Positions 27,166 to 36,149 of a DNA stretch of 64,000 bases are shown here, piece after piece. Origin of the DNA: Sphingomonas yabuuchiae (GTDB taxonomy: Bacteria; Pseudomonadota; Alphaproteobacteria; Sphingomonadales; Sphingomonadaceae); assembly GCF_001477495.1 (NCBI RefSeq), contig NZ_LDTF01000015.1:33857-97856 (forward strand), read 5' to 3'. Position numbers and translations under genes: made by a program. The notes below the pieces were generated by a model. The model was not told where the DNA came from. It saw nothing but the letters and a program-made list of their open reading frames with translations, and made no database searches. How positions within the stretch are numbered: position 1 is the first letter of the stretch; each line of letters opens with the position of its first letter.

Positions 27166-28071
27166 TCACCCCGCCAGCAACGTCCGCGCGCATCCCTGCA
27201 CATGATCGGCGATCAGCTTGAACGCCGCGCTCATCGGCGATTGACGGCGCCAGGCGATGGCGATCGACCGATGGGCGCGCCAACCCTGGACCGGCAGGAT
27301 CTTCAATCCCGCCGCCCCGCCCACTTCCGATTGCAGATAAAGGCTGGGCAGCAGCGTCAGGCCCAGCCCGCTTGCGACCATCTGGTGCAGGCTTTCCAGG
27401 CTGGTGCCATAATAGTCCGGCGCGATGGTCATGCCATAACGGTCCGCGACCTCGGCCGCCTGCCGCGCCAGATGATGCCGCGGATCGAGCGTCAGAAGCG
27501 GACTGCCGCTCAGCACCTCGCGATCCGCCGCGATGGCGGCATCGATCGGATGGTCGAGCGCCGCGACCAGATGCAACGGCTCGCGAAACAGGGGTTCGAC
27601 GGTCAGGTCCTCGCCGGTCATGGGCAGCGGGCCGAGCAGCACGTCGATATCGCCGCGCGACAGCTCCAGCGCCTGTTCGTCCGGTATCCCCTCGCGCACA
27701 TGCAGGCGCAAGCGCGGGGCCATGCGGTGCAGTTCGGCGATGATCGGCGACAGCAGATACGGCCCCAGCGTCGGCGTCGTCCCCAGCTTCAGCGTGCCGG
27801 TCAGGCTGTCGGTCGAACCCGCCGCCAGCGCCACGATATCGCTGGCATCGCTCAACATGCGCCGCGCGGTCGCCACGATGCTGCGCCCGACCGGCGTCAG
27901 GATCGCACCCGTCGCACTCCGCTCCAACAGCCTGGCGCCCAGCCGCTCCTCCAGCGTCCGGACCTGCTGACTGAGTGTGGGCTGCGAGACATTGGCGACC
28001 CGCGCCGCCAGCGCAAAGGAACCCGTATCCGCGATCGTCACCAGATATTCGAGTTGACGCAAGGAAAGCAT
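27166..28071 (-). CDS. LysR-family regulator, OxyR-like but without redox cysteines
   Basis: This 301-residue regulator has an N-terminal winged helix (MLSLRQLEYLVTIADTGSFA; SQPTLSQQVRTLEERLG) and an OxyR-type effector domain (LKLGTTPTLGPYLLSPIIAE; TSLESLHQMVASGLGLTLLP). In OxyR a Cys pair near position 200 senses peroxide. Here the matching stretch (LTLDPRHHLARQAAEVADRY) has no Cys, and the only Cys is near the C-terminus (GCARTLLAG), so classical peroxide sensing is unlikely. It is divergent from the pseudo-ABC exporter operon, which it may control. The short Arg-rich N-terminus agrees with a start at 28071. Confidence 0.85.
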   Translation of the reverse strand: MLSLRQLEYLVTIADTGSFALAARVANVSQPTLSQQVRTLEERLGARLLERSATGAILTPVGRSIVATARRMLSDASDIVALAAGSTDSLTGTLKLGTTPTLGPYLLSPIIAELHRMAPRLRLHVREGIPDEQALELSRGDIDVLLGPLPMTGEDLTVEPLFREPLHLVAALDHPIDAAIAADREVLSGSPLLTLDPRHHLARQAAEVADRYGMTIAPDYYGTSLESLHQMVASGLGLTLLPSLYLQSEVGGAAGLKILPVQGWRAHRSIAIAWRRQSPMSAAFKLIADHVQGCARTLLAG

Positions 28072-28077
28072 AAGGCC

Positions 28078-28095
28078 CTATAACCACTTTCTATA
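28078..28095. promoter_or_regulatory. Repeated CTATA motif, candidate LysR/OxyR-type binding site
   Basis: CTATAACCACTTTCTATA has two CTATA copies 13 bp apart, directly upstream of the LysR gene in the 198-bp divergent region. OxyR-type sites are built from spaced ATAG/CTAT blocks, so an autoregulatory site is plausible. Assigned by eye. Confidence 0.35.
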
Positions 28096-28269
28096 CCCTG
28101 GGCACGGCAATTCCGATTGGCCACGACTGTGATATGTCGTTACATCGACGTCACTAGGATCAGGCCGAAGCGTAACTTTCATGGAGGGGAACATGAGGGT
28201 GCTGCGGAGTGACGGTGGCCGTCGGCTGCCCGCTCCGGCTCGGCCAAGATACGAAAAAAGGGGCGTGTT

Positions 28270-29949
28270 TTGGCGGGACAACGATTGGGTTTTCGGGATG
28301 CGGTGGGCTGGCTGTCGCAGATCATAGGCCCTGATTCGGCCTATGTCCGCCTCGGCATCGTCTATACCATCGCGATCAGCCTGTTGGCGTTGGCGACGCC
28401 CATCTCGGTCCAGTTGCTGATCAACAGCGTCGCCAATACCGCCATGCCTGCCCCGCTCTGGGCGCTGTCGGGCGTGCTGCTGATGCTGTTGCTGATGGTC
28501 GCGGGGCTCAGTGCGCTCCGGGTGTGGATCATGGCCGCGTTCGAGCGTCGCCTTTTCTCCCGCGTGGTCGCCGAGGTCACGGTGCGTGCGGTCCATGCGC
28601 AGGATCCTTTCTTCGCCGACGGCAATCGAGGCGACCTGTTCAACCGCTATTTCGATCTGGTGGTCGTCCAGAAATCGGTGCCCAGCCTGGTCATCGGCGC
28701 CTTCACCATCATGCTTCAGGCGGCGATCGGCCTGACCATCACCAGCTTCTACCACCCGGTCTTCCTCGCCTTCAACGTGGTGTTGGTCGCCGCACTCCTG
28801 CTGGTATGGATGCTGTGGCGGCGCGGCGCGATCAGCGGGGCGGTGGCGCTCAGCCATGCCAAGCATAATGCCGCGCGCTGGCTGGAAAGCGTCGGCGGGT
28901 CGAACGGCTTCTACAAGTCGCTGCGCCATCTCGACTTCGCGATGAACCGGTCGGAGGCGATGACGGCGAACTATGTCGACACGCATCGTCGCTATTTCCG
29001 CTATCAGTTCGCACAGACCATCGCCTTCCTGCTGATCTACGCCTTTGCCAGCGCCGGATTGCTGCTGCTGGGCGGCATGCTGATCCTGCGCGGACAGCTG
29101 TCGCTGGGGCAGCTGGTCGCGGCCGAGCTGATCCTGTCGGGCGTCTTCTACGGCATCTCGCAATTCGGCTGGTATCTCGACACCTTCTACGATCTGGTCG
29201 CCAGTTCCGAAGAGCTGTCGCTGCTGTTCGCCATTCCGCAGGAGCCGACCGTGCGCGGCGACAACGGCCCGCGTGACGGATCGGTCAAGCTGACCGATGT
29301 GGCGTTCAACGACGCACGCTATAATCTGACGCTGGCGGCCGGAGAGCAGCTCGTCACCGTGACCGAGCCGGGGGCCGAGCGACTGCTGGCGATGCTGCTG
29401 AAACGGCATTCGCTACCCGATCGCGGCCTGGTGCGGATCGGCAATGCCGATCTGGGCTCATTCGACATGTACCGCCTCCGCTCGGACGTGACGGTGCTCG
29501 ACCGTTCGACCATCGTCGAGGTGACGATCCGCGAATATCTGCGCCTCGCCTCGGGCGAACTCGCCGAAAAGGCGATGGAGGCGCTGGCGCTGGTCGGGCT
29601 GGAACGTCGTCTGGCGAGCCTGCCACAAGGGCTGGACACGCCGCTGGGTTCGACCGGCTATCCGCTGAGCGTCGGCGAGACGATGGCGCTGAAGCTCGCC
29701 AATGCCCTGCTGGTCGGCCCCAAGCTGCTGCTGCTCGGGCAACTTTACGACCTGTTGCCGCCCGAACGATTGCGCGCCGCGCTGCGGCTGTTGCGGGCGC
29801 ATGGCACGACCGTGCTGCTGTGCACCGGCCGCCCCGAGGACATGGAACTCGACGGCTATCTCTATCTCGGTCTGACCGAGCAGCGTCGCTTCGAGCGGCT
29901 TGCCGACCTCCAGAACGCCTATCGCCGGGAGGACGCCGATGTCGCCTGA
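28270..29949 (+). CDS. ABC-exporter-like membrane protein with degenerate ATPase domain
   Basis: This 559-residue protein has a type I exporter fold: about six membrane segments in residues 20-310 (LGIVYTIAISLLALATPISV; LIYAFASAGLLLLGGMLILR), then a ~230-residue NBD-like domain. The ATPase motifs are gone. The Walker A site reads TEPGAERLL (365-373) with no Gly-Lys-Ser/Thr, the signature is LSVGETMA (466-473) instead of LSGGQ, and Walker B is LLLLGQLY (486-493) with Gly-Gln for Asp-Glu. The start is TTG at 28270, with AAGGGG upstream. It overlaps the adaptor gene by 11 nt. It cannot hydrolyse ATP as read; it may pair with a separate active ABC subunit or work in another way. Confidence 0.8.
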   Translation: MAGQRLGFRDAVGWLSQIIGPDSAYVRLGIVYTIAISLLALATPISVQLLINSVANTAMPAPLWALSGVLLMLLLMVAGLSALRVWIMAAFERRLFSRVVAEVTVRAVHAQDPFFADGNRGDLFNRYFDLVVVQKSVPSLVIGAFTIMLQAAIGLTITSFYHPVFLAFNVVLVAALLLVWMLWRRGAISGAVALSHAKHNAARWLESVGGSNGFYKSLRHLDFAMNRSEAMTANYVDTHRRYFRYQFAQTIAFLLIYAFASAGLLLLGGMLILRGQLSLGQLVAAELILSGVFYGISQFGWYLDTFYDLVASSEELSLLFAIPQEPTVRGDNGPRDGSVKLTDVAFNDARYNLTLAAGEQLVTVTEPGAERLLAMLLKRHSLPDRGLVRIGNADLGSFDMYRLRSDVTVLDRSTIVEVTIREYLRLASGELAEKAMEALALVGLERRLASLPQGLDTPLGSTGYPLSVGETMALKLANALLVGPKLLLLGQLYDLLPPERLRAALRLLRAHGTTVLLCTGRPEDMELDGYLYLGLTEQRRFERLADLQNAYRREDADVA

Positions 29950-31015
29950 TCAGCTCACGCATTTCCGCACCCTTTCGTCGCTGCGCCCGCCTCGGGTCAC
30001 GGTCGCCATCGCCTGGATCCTGACGGTCGGCATCGCGGCGGTCATCTTCATCCTGTTCTTCGTGCCGTGGTTGCAGACCGCGCAGGGGCGTGGCCAGGTC
30101 GTCTCGCTCGATCCCACCGACCGCGCGCAGGACGTGACCGCGCTGGTGCCGGGCCGCGTCGAGCGCTGGTATGTCCATGACGGCCAGCATGTGAGACAGG
30201 GCGACCCGATCGCGCGGATCATCGACCTTGACCCCAATCTGCTGTCCCGCCTGGCCGCCGAACGCGCCCAGGTGGAGGCCGAGATCGCCTCGGTCCGCCA
30301 GTCGCAGGCGGTCGCCCAGATCGATGTCAGCCGTACGCGCCAGCTCTATGCGGAAGGGCTCGCCTCCCGCCGCGACTACGAACAGGCGCAGATCAAGGTC
30401 GCCGACTCCGGCGCAAAGCTGGCGGAATCGCGGGCCAAGCTGAACCGCATCGACGTACAGCTGAACCGCCAGTCGGCGCAGCTGGTCCGCGCCCCGCGCG
30501 CCGGACGTATCCAGAATCTGAACGCCGCGGCCGGTGGTGCCTATGTCTCGGCGGGCACTGCGCTGGCGGTGGTCGCGCCGGAAGAGGTGCAGCGCGCGGT
30601 CGAACTGCTGATCGACGGTCGCGACGTGCCGCTGCTCCGCCCCGGTCGCCCGGTGCGTCTGGAGTTCGAGGGCTGGCCCGCGATCCAGTTCAGCGGCTGG
30701 CCCTCGGTCGCCTACGGCTTTTTCGACGGTCGCGTCCGCACGATCGACCCCAATGCCAATGCGCAAGGGCTGTTCCGCATCCTGGTCGAGCCTGCACCCG
30801 GCAAGCCCGCCTGGCCCGAGCGCCGCTTCGTCCGTCTGGGCGGCAAGGTTCAGGGCTGGGTTCAGGGAGAGACGGTGACGGTCGGTTACGAACTATGGCG
30901 TCAGCTGAACGACTTCCCGCTGGAATTCGGCCAGACGGTGAATGACAAGCAGGACGACAAGGGCGCGAAGGACGACGACAAGAAGATCGCGGCCAAGGCG
31001 GGCAAGCCGAAATGA
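29939..31015 (+). CDS. HlyD-family adaptor of the pseudo-ABC exporter
   Basis: This 358-residue membrane fusion protein has one N-terminal helix (about 22-42, VAIAWILTVGIAAVIFILFF), two lipoyl halves (ALVPGRVERWYVHDGQHVRQ and RAPRAGRIQNLNAAAGGAYV) joined by a coiled coil (about 95-165), and a beta-barrel. The C-terminus is an unusual charged tail, mostly Asp and Lys (NDKQDDKGAKDDDKKIAAKA). It overlaps the ABC-like gene by 11 nt and the TolC-like gene by 4 nt (ATGA), so the three are made together and probably assemble into one envelope-spanning complex. Confidence 0.88.
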   Translation: MSPDQLTHFRTLSSLRPPRVTVAIAWILTVGIAAVIFILFFVPWLQTAQGRGQVVSLDPTDRAQDVTALVPGRVERWYVHDGQHVRQGDPIARIIDLDPNLLSRLAAERAQVEAEIASVRQSQAVAQIDVSRTRQLYAEGLASRRDYEQAQIKVADSGAKLAESRAKLNRIDVQLNRQSAQLVRAPRAGRIQNLNAAAGGAYVSAGTALAVVAPEEVQRAVELLIDGRDVPLLRPGRPVRLEFEGWPAIQFSGWPSVAYGFFDGRVRTIDPNANAQGLFRILVEPAPGKPAWPERRFVRLGGKVQGWVQGETVTVGYELWRQLNDFPLEFGQTVNDKQDDKGAKDDDKKIAAKAGKPK

Positions 31016-32463
31016 TCCGCTCCCTGCTGCTGATCTCCGCGCTCGCCGCCCCGGCCCTGTCCGCACCCGTCATGGCCCAGCGGATCGAGGCGATCCCCGC
31101 CCCCGCACCGTTGCCCAGCGCGGGACCGCTGACGCTGGACGAGGTGCTGCGGTCCTCCGCCCGCGCCGCGCCGCAGATCATCGAGGCGCTGGCCAAGATC
31201 CGATCGGCGGAGGGCAAGGCGATGACCGCCAACGGCGCGTTCGACACGGTGTTCGAGGCCGAGGGGCGCTCGCGCACGCTCGGCTATTATGACGGCACCG
31301 TCGCCTCGGCGAGCGCGAACCGTCCGCTGACCGACAATGGCGGTTACGTCTATGGCGGCTACCGCGTCAGTCGCGGCAGTTTCCCGGTCTATGAGGATCA
31401 GAATTACACCAACCGCCTGGGCGAGGTGAAGGTCGGCGCGCTCTATTCGCTGTTGCGCGACCGTCTGGTCGACGAGCGCCGCACCCGCCGCACCCTGGCG
31501 TCGGGCGATATCGACATCGCCCGGTTCGAGCGCGAGGCCGTGGCGATCGGCGTGCAGCGGCGCGCGGTCGATGCCTATCAGAACTGGGTCGCGGCGGGCC
31601 TGCGCCTGCGGGCCTATCACGAGCTGCTGGACCTGTCGCTCAACCGGCGGGGAGGCCTCGCCCGTCAGGTCGAGCTGGGCGCGCGTCCGGATATCCTGCT
31701 GGCGGAGAACGACCAGAATGTCGTCCGCCGCCGGGCGCTGGTGGTGCGGGCCGAGGGGGATTTCCAGGCGGCGGCCAATGCCCTGTCCCTCTATTACCGC
31801 GATGCCGAAGGCGATCCGGTGCAGGTCGGGCCGGAGCGCCTGCCCGGCGGGGCCGAGGCGCTGTCGGGCGTAGCGGTGGCGGCACGCCGGAATTTCGAAC
31901 AGCGCCGCCCCGACCTTCAGGTGCTGCTGGCCCGGATCGACCAGGGTTCGGCGCGCCTGGCGCTGGCGCAGAACGACCTGCGCCCCCGGTTCGACCTGCG
32001 CGGCGAGATGGGCAAGGATGTCGGCCCGATCGGCCTGGGCGGCCCCAATCGCACGCCGCTGGAGGCGGCGGTCGGCTTTCGCTTTTCGATGCCGCTCCAG
32101 AATCGCGCGGCAAAGGGTCGCATGGTCGAGGCCCAGGCGGAGATGGACGCGCTGTCGGCGCGTAGCCGTTTCCTGCGCGACCAGATCGCGGTGGAGGTCG
32201 AGGGGATCACCATCGGCGTCGATGCCGCCGAAAAGCTCGCGACCATCGCCGAACAGGAACGCCAGCTGGCCGAACGGCTCGCGGCGGCCGAGCGGCGGCG
32301 GTTCGAACTGGGGTCGAGCGACTTCTTCCTGGTCAACCAGCGCGAGGAAACCGCGAACGATGCGCGTGTCCGCCTGATCGACGCGCAGGCCCGGATCGCA
32401 GCCGCCCGCGCCGAACTGGCCGCCGCCACCGCCGACCGCGCGGCACTGGGGCTGGAGCCCTGA
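31012..32463 (+). CDS. TolC-family outer-membrane protein
   Basis: This 483-residue channel protein has a signal peptide (MIRSLLLISALAAPALSAPV, then MAQ). Two long helical-hairpin repeats are typical of TolC: GPLTLDEVLRSSARAAPQII near the start and RRNFEQRRPDLQVLLARIDQ in the middle, then FRFSMPLQNRAAKGRMVEAQ. It has no lipobox, unlike the RND outer-membrane factor at 1.8 kb. It ends 20 nt from a convergent GGDEF-EAL gene. Family placement is firm, while the cargo is unknown. Confidence 0.87.
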   Translation: MIRSLLLISALAAPALSAPVMAQRIEAIPAPAPLPSAGPLTLDEVLRSSARAAPQIIEALAKIRSAEGKAMTANGAFDTVFEAEGRSRTLGYYDGTVASASANRPLTDNGGYVYGGYRVSRGSFPVYEDQNYTNRLGEVKVGALYSLLRDRLVDERRTRRTLASGDIDIARFEREAVAIGVQRRAVDAYQNWVAAGLRLRAYHELLDLSLNRRGGLARQVELGARPDILLAENDQNVVRRRALVVRAEGDFQAAANALSLYYRDAEGDPVQVGPERLPGGAEALSGVAVAARRNFEQRRPDLQVLLARIDQGSARLALAQNDLRPRFDLRGEMGKDVGPIGLGGPNRTPLEAAVGFRFSMPLQNRAAKGRMVEAQAEMDALSARSRFLRDQIAVEVEGITIGVDAAEKLATIAEQERQLAERLAAAERRRFELGSSDFFLVNQREETANDARVRLIDAQARIAAARAELAAATADRAALGLEP

Positions 32464-32483
32464 ACGGGCGGCTGAACGAGGAC

Positions 32484-35018
32484 CTAGACCCGATCCGGCA
32501 ACAGGGTGCCGCTTGCCGACAGGACCCGCTCCCCATCGGTGATCGGCGCGAGCGCGACGGGGTGGCCGTAGAGATAGCCCTGGCCGAGCCGACAGCCGAG
32601 CTGGCGCAGACGCTCGGCCTGCCATTCGGCTTCGATCCCTTCGGCGATCACGACCTTGCCCAGGCCGATCCCCAGGCCGACGATCGCGCTGACGATCGGG
32701 AAGGTGCCGCCATCGGTTTCGTCGAGCCCGGCGACGAAGGACTGGTCGATCTTGATCCGGTCCACCGGCAGGTCGCGCAGATGGACCAGCGAGGCATAGC
32801 CGGTCCCGAAATCGTCGAGTGCGATGCACACCCCCGCATCGTGCAATAGCCGCAAGCTGGACAGGATGCTGTCGGCACCGCGGTCGAGCATCACGCCCTC
32901 GGTCACCTCGACACACAGCCGCGACGGATCGACGCCGTAATGCACCAGCCGTTCGAGCACCGTGCGCGCCGAACGCGGCCCGGCGAGCTGCGCCGAGGTG
33001 AAGTTGACGCACACCACCCCCAGCGCCTCGCCGCGATCGCGCAGCGCGATCAATGCCAGTTCTAGGACATGATCCTGGATACGCAGGCCGATCCGCTCGG
33101 CCACCAGCACATCGGCGAAGCGGTCCGGGGTCATCAATCCATGGACCGGGTGGTCCCAGCGGAGCAGCGCTTCATGCCCGCACACCGTTTCGGTCTCCAG
33201 CGAGACGATGGGTTGCAGGTATAGGATGAACTCGCCCTGATCCAGCGCCTGCTCGGCCTCCCCGGCAAAGGCGACCTGAAGCTCACGCAGGCTGCTTTGC
33301 AACGGGTCGTATCGGACATAGCGCGCGCGTCCCAGCCGCTTGGCGGTATAGAGCGCCAGATCGGCATTGTGATACAGCAGGTCGAGCGCCTCGGCATCGT
33401 CCGGATAGCGCGCCGACCCGATGCTGAGCGACATGGTCCGGCTGCGATCGCGGCCATGCCATTGCTCGCCCTGAAGGCCGGCGATGCGTTCGGCCAGGGC
33501 GGCTTCGTCGTGCAGCGAGCCGGGGCACAGGATCGCGAACTCGTCGCCGCCGATCCGCGACACCCGCACATCCGCCATCGAATGGACGACCCCGCCCAGC
33601 GCAGCGCCGACATGGCAAAGCAGCATGTCGCCGCTGGCATGGCCCATCCGGTCGTTGACGTCCTTCAGGTAATCGACGTCGATCAGGAACAGGCTGAACG
33701 GGATGGACGCCTTCATCAGGGCATTGGCCTGATGCTGAAAGGCGGCGCGGTTGCCCAGACCGGTCAGGAAGTCGGTTTGCGCGGCCAGTCGCAGCGTCTT
33801 CGTCTCGGCCATGTCGATCTCGCGCCGCTGCCGCGCCTCGTCGAGCTCGCGACGGATGCGGCGGAAACGGTCGGCGATCGCCAGCGACAGGACCAGCGCC
33901 TCGAACGCCAGCGCCAGGAAGGTCGCCATGTCCACCGCGTCGTTCTGCCGCACGAAGCCCAGATTGCGCGCCAGCCGAAGGACGAACAGCGTGATGACCG
34001 GGCTCCACCCGATCATGTAGAACCAGACGACACGGCTACCCCGCCGCGCCGCCACGACGCAGGACCAGGCGATCAGCGCCGATGTCGCGGCAATATCATA
34101 GTTGAGCAGCCGGTCGGTCAGCACCGGGGGAAACCAGGTATCGGCGGCGGCCAGCGCGCCCAACACCGCGCCCCCGATCGCCAGCCAGCGTCCCGCCCGG
34201 ATCACACCGGGGGACAGCACCCCGTCCTCGATGACCGTGAAGAAGAACATGTTGCACGCCGCGACCATCAGTCCGACGAGCACGAACCAGATCCGCACGG
34301 CGACCGGCCCGACCAGCCATGGCACGAGCAATGCCGCCGTGTTGGTCCAGATCAGGCCATAGACCAGCGCGACCGCCACCCAGAGCAGATACCAGCGCTG
34401 AAAGGCGGGCCGCCGCCCGGCATGGATCACCAGATTGTAGAGAAAGGCCGACAACAGGGTCCCGGCGAACAGACCGGTCAGCACCAGCCACCCGACATCC
34501 GCACCGTTCATCCTGCTGCCCGGCCGGGCCACGACCTTGCGCATCAGCGACAGGTCGTCGATCTGCCGGAAGCCGACATAGAGCTTGCGCACGTCGCGTC
34601 CCGGTGGCCCGACCACGAATTTCAGCAGGCCGCCGGGCGTCCAATGTCCCCGCAACTGGTCATAGGACAGCACCCGACGCGTTGTCTTGCCGTCGCCCGT
34701 GACCACCAGCAGGCCGATGCGGTCGAAGCGGGTCTGGTCGATCAACAAATCCCAACCGGGGGGCAGGCTGCCCAACAGGGACGTATCCAGCCGCAGCCAC
34801 AGCCAACCCGCCCCCCGCGTCGGTGCCCCCGCGCCACAGCGATAGTGTGCTTCGACGATCCCGGCATCGCTGATGCTGTCGGGCAAGGCGGCGCTGCAGA
34901 CGGTCGGATACAGATCGACCGCCTTGGCCGAGGCCGTGCCCGGCGTCATCGCGGCCAGCAGCAGCAGCCATAAAAGGCCCCACGCCCTGACGTCCCAAAC
35001 CCGCTTCGCGGCCTTCAT
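32484..35018 (-). CDS. Membrane GGDEF-EAL protein with 7TMR-DISM sensor
   Basis: This 844-residue protein controls cyclic di-GMP. A signal peptide (about 1-32) precedes a periplasmic beta-rich domain (about 35-185), seven membrane segments (about 195-400), a short coiled coil, GGDEF (about 430-590) and EAL (about 600-830). Both catalytic cores look intact: RIGGDEFAIL for the cyclase, and HEALLRWDHP, VCVNFTSAQL, ALDDFGTGYASL and VIAEGIE for the phosphodiesterase. Which activity dominates cannot be read from sequence. The 267-bp upstream region is shared with the divergent esterase gene. Confidence 0.92.
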   Translation of the reverse strand: MKAAKRVWDVRAWGLLWLLLLAAMTPGTASAKAVDLYPTVCSAALPDSISDAGIVEAHYRCGAGAPTRGAGWLWLRLDTSLLGSLPPGWDLLIDQTRFDRIGLLVVTGDGKTTRRVLSYDQLRGHWTPGGLLKFVVGPPGRDVRKLYVGFRQIDDLSLMRKVVARPGSRMNGADVGWLVLTGLFAGTLLSAFLYNLVIHAGRRPAFQRWYLLWVAVALVYGLIWTNTAALLVPWLVGPVAVRIWFVLVGLMVAACNMFFFTVIEDGVLSPGVIRAGRWLAIGGAVLGALAAADTWFPPVLTDRLLNYDIAATSALIAWSCVVAARRGSRVVWFYMIGWSPVITLFVLRLARNLGFVRQNDAVDMATFLALAFEALVLSLAIADRFRRIRRELDEARQRREIDMAETKTLRLAAQTDFLTGLGNRAAFQHQANALMKASIPFSLFLIDVDYLKDVNDRMGHASGDMLLCHVGAALGGVVHSMADVRVSRIGGDEFAILCPGSLHDEAALAERIAGLQGEQWHGRDRSRTMSLSIGSARYPDDAEALDLLYHNADLALYTAKRLGRARYVRYDPLQSSLRELQVAFAGEAEQALDQGEFILYLQPIVSLETETVCGHEALLRWDHPVHGLMTPDRFADVLVAERIGLRIQDHVLELALIALRDRGEALGVVCVNFTSAQLAGPRSARTVLERLVHYGVDPSRLCVEVTEGVMLDRGADSILSSLRLLHDAGVCIALDDFGTGYASLVHLRDLPVDRIKIDQSFVAGLDETDGGTFPIVSAIVGLGIGLGKVVIAEGIEAEWQAERLRQLGCRLGQGYLYGHPVALAPITDGERVLSASGTLLPDRV

Positions 35019-35285
35019 GCCGACCCGTCCCCAACCCGCATTAATGTGACGGAAACAAGACGGCCAATCCCGCAGAGCGCCCCCGCTCCCGCCGCTTTCC
35101 CCATCTGCGCCCTGACCGCCTTTTTACGCTTTCGTCAATCTCCGTATTTTCAGGCCTTTGAAGTGGGGTGACTTTTTTCTGGACGATCGCTGGACCGGCC
35201 GGATCTACGGGCGGGGACATCGCTTTTCTCCTATCCGATCGCGCCCTCTCTGGCGGCAGGCACGGGCTTTGGGCATGGAGGAGGC

Positions 35286-36149
35286 ATGACGTTGTTCCAT
35301 CGGATCGCCCGGTCACTCCCCGCCTGCCTGTCGCTGCTCGTCGCGGGCTGTTCGCCGCTGGCGACCTTCGACCGTCTCGTGCCCAAGGATAGCGGCGGGC
35401 GGCGAGTGGCCGAGGCGCTGTCCTATGGTTCCGATGCACGCCAGCGGCTCGACATCTACGCCCCCCGCACCGCGGGAACCGGCGGCCGCCCGGTGGTCGT
35501 CTTCTTCTATGGCGGCAGCTGGAACAGCGGGACGCGCAGCGGCTATGCCTTTGTCGGGCGGGCGTTGGCGGCACAGGGCTTTGTCGTGGTGATCCCGGAT
35601 TACCGGCTGGTCCCCGCCATCCGCTATCCCGCCTTTGTCGAAGACGGCGCGGCGGCGATGCGCTGGACGAAGGGGCATGTCGCCGAGTTCGGCGGCGATC
35701 CCGCGAAGCTGGTGCTGATGGGGCATTCGGCGGGCGCCTATATCGCCGCGATGCTGGCGGTCGACGATCGCTGGCTGGGCCGCGACAGGCAGGCGGTGCG
35801 CGGGCTGGTCGGGCTGGCCGGTCCCTATGACTTCGCGCCCTTCGACGTGGATGTCAGCCGGGCGGCCTTCGGTGCCTGGCCGCGCCCCGAGGAAACCCAG
35901 CCGGTCCACTGGGCCGGCGCGGGCGATCCCCCGGCGCTGCTGCTGGTCGGAGCCGACGACAAGACGGTCCTGCCGCGCAACAGCGAAGCGCTGGCCGCCC
36001 GGCTCCAGGCGGGCGGCGTGCCGGTGACGCTGCGCGCCTATCCCAAACTCGGCCATGTCGGGATGATCCTGTCGGTCGCCCGCCCCTTTCGTGGCCGCGC
36101 CCCGGTCGTGGCCGATGTCGCCGCCTTCGTCCGGCAGGTGACACGCTAG
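35286..36149 (+). CDS. Alpha/beta-hydrolase lipoprotein (carboxylesterase-like)
   Basis: This 287-residue enzyme has a lipoprotein signal ending LLVAGC (about residues 17-22). The BD-FAE/esterase fold shows RQRLDIYAPR, the oxyanion stretch VVFFYGGSWNSG (YGGSW for the usual HGGSW), nucleophile S148 in GHSAG, the acid in LLVGADDKTVLP and the His in KLGHVGMI. It probably hydrolyses an acyl or aryl ester at the cell envelope. Its stop codon shares the palindrome CTAG with the stop of the convergent glycosidase-like gene. Confidence 0.88.
   Translation: MTLFHRIARSLPACLSLLVAGCSPLATFDRLVPKDSGGRRVAEALSYGSDARQRLDIYAPRTAGTGGRPVVVFFYGGSWNSGTRSGYAFVGRALAAQGFVVVIPDYRLVPAIRYPAFVEDGAAAMRWTKGHVAEFGGDPAKLVLMGHSAGAYIAAMLAVDDRWLGRDRQAVRGLVGLAGPYDFAPFDVDVSRAAFGAWPRPEETQPVHWAGAGDPPALLLVGADDKTVLPRNSEALAARLQAGGVPVTLRAYPKLGHVGMILSVARPFRGRAPVVADVAAFVRQVTR

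Noticed and set aside
28270..29949. Calling the ABC-like gene a pseudogene
   Set aside because: The frame is intact over 559 codons, overlaps its partners cleanly, and membrane segments are well formed; loss of motifs looks specific rather than random.
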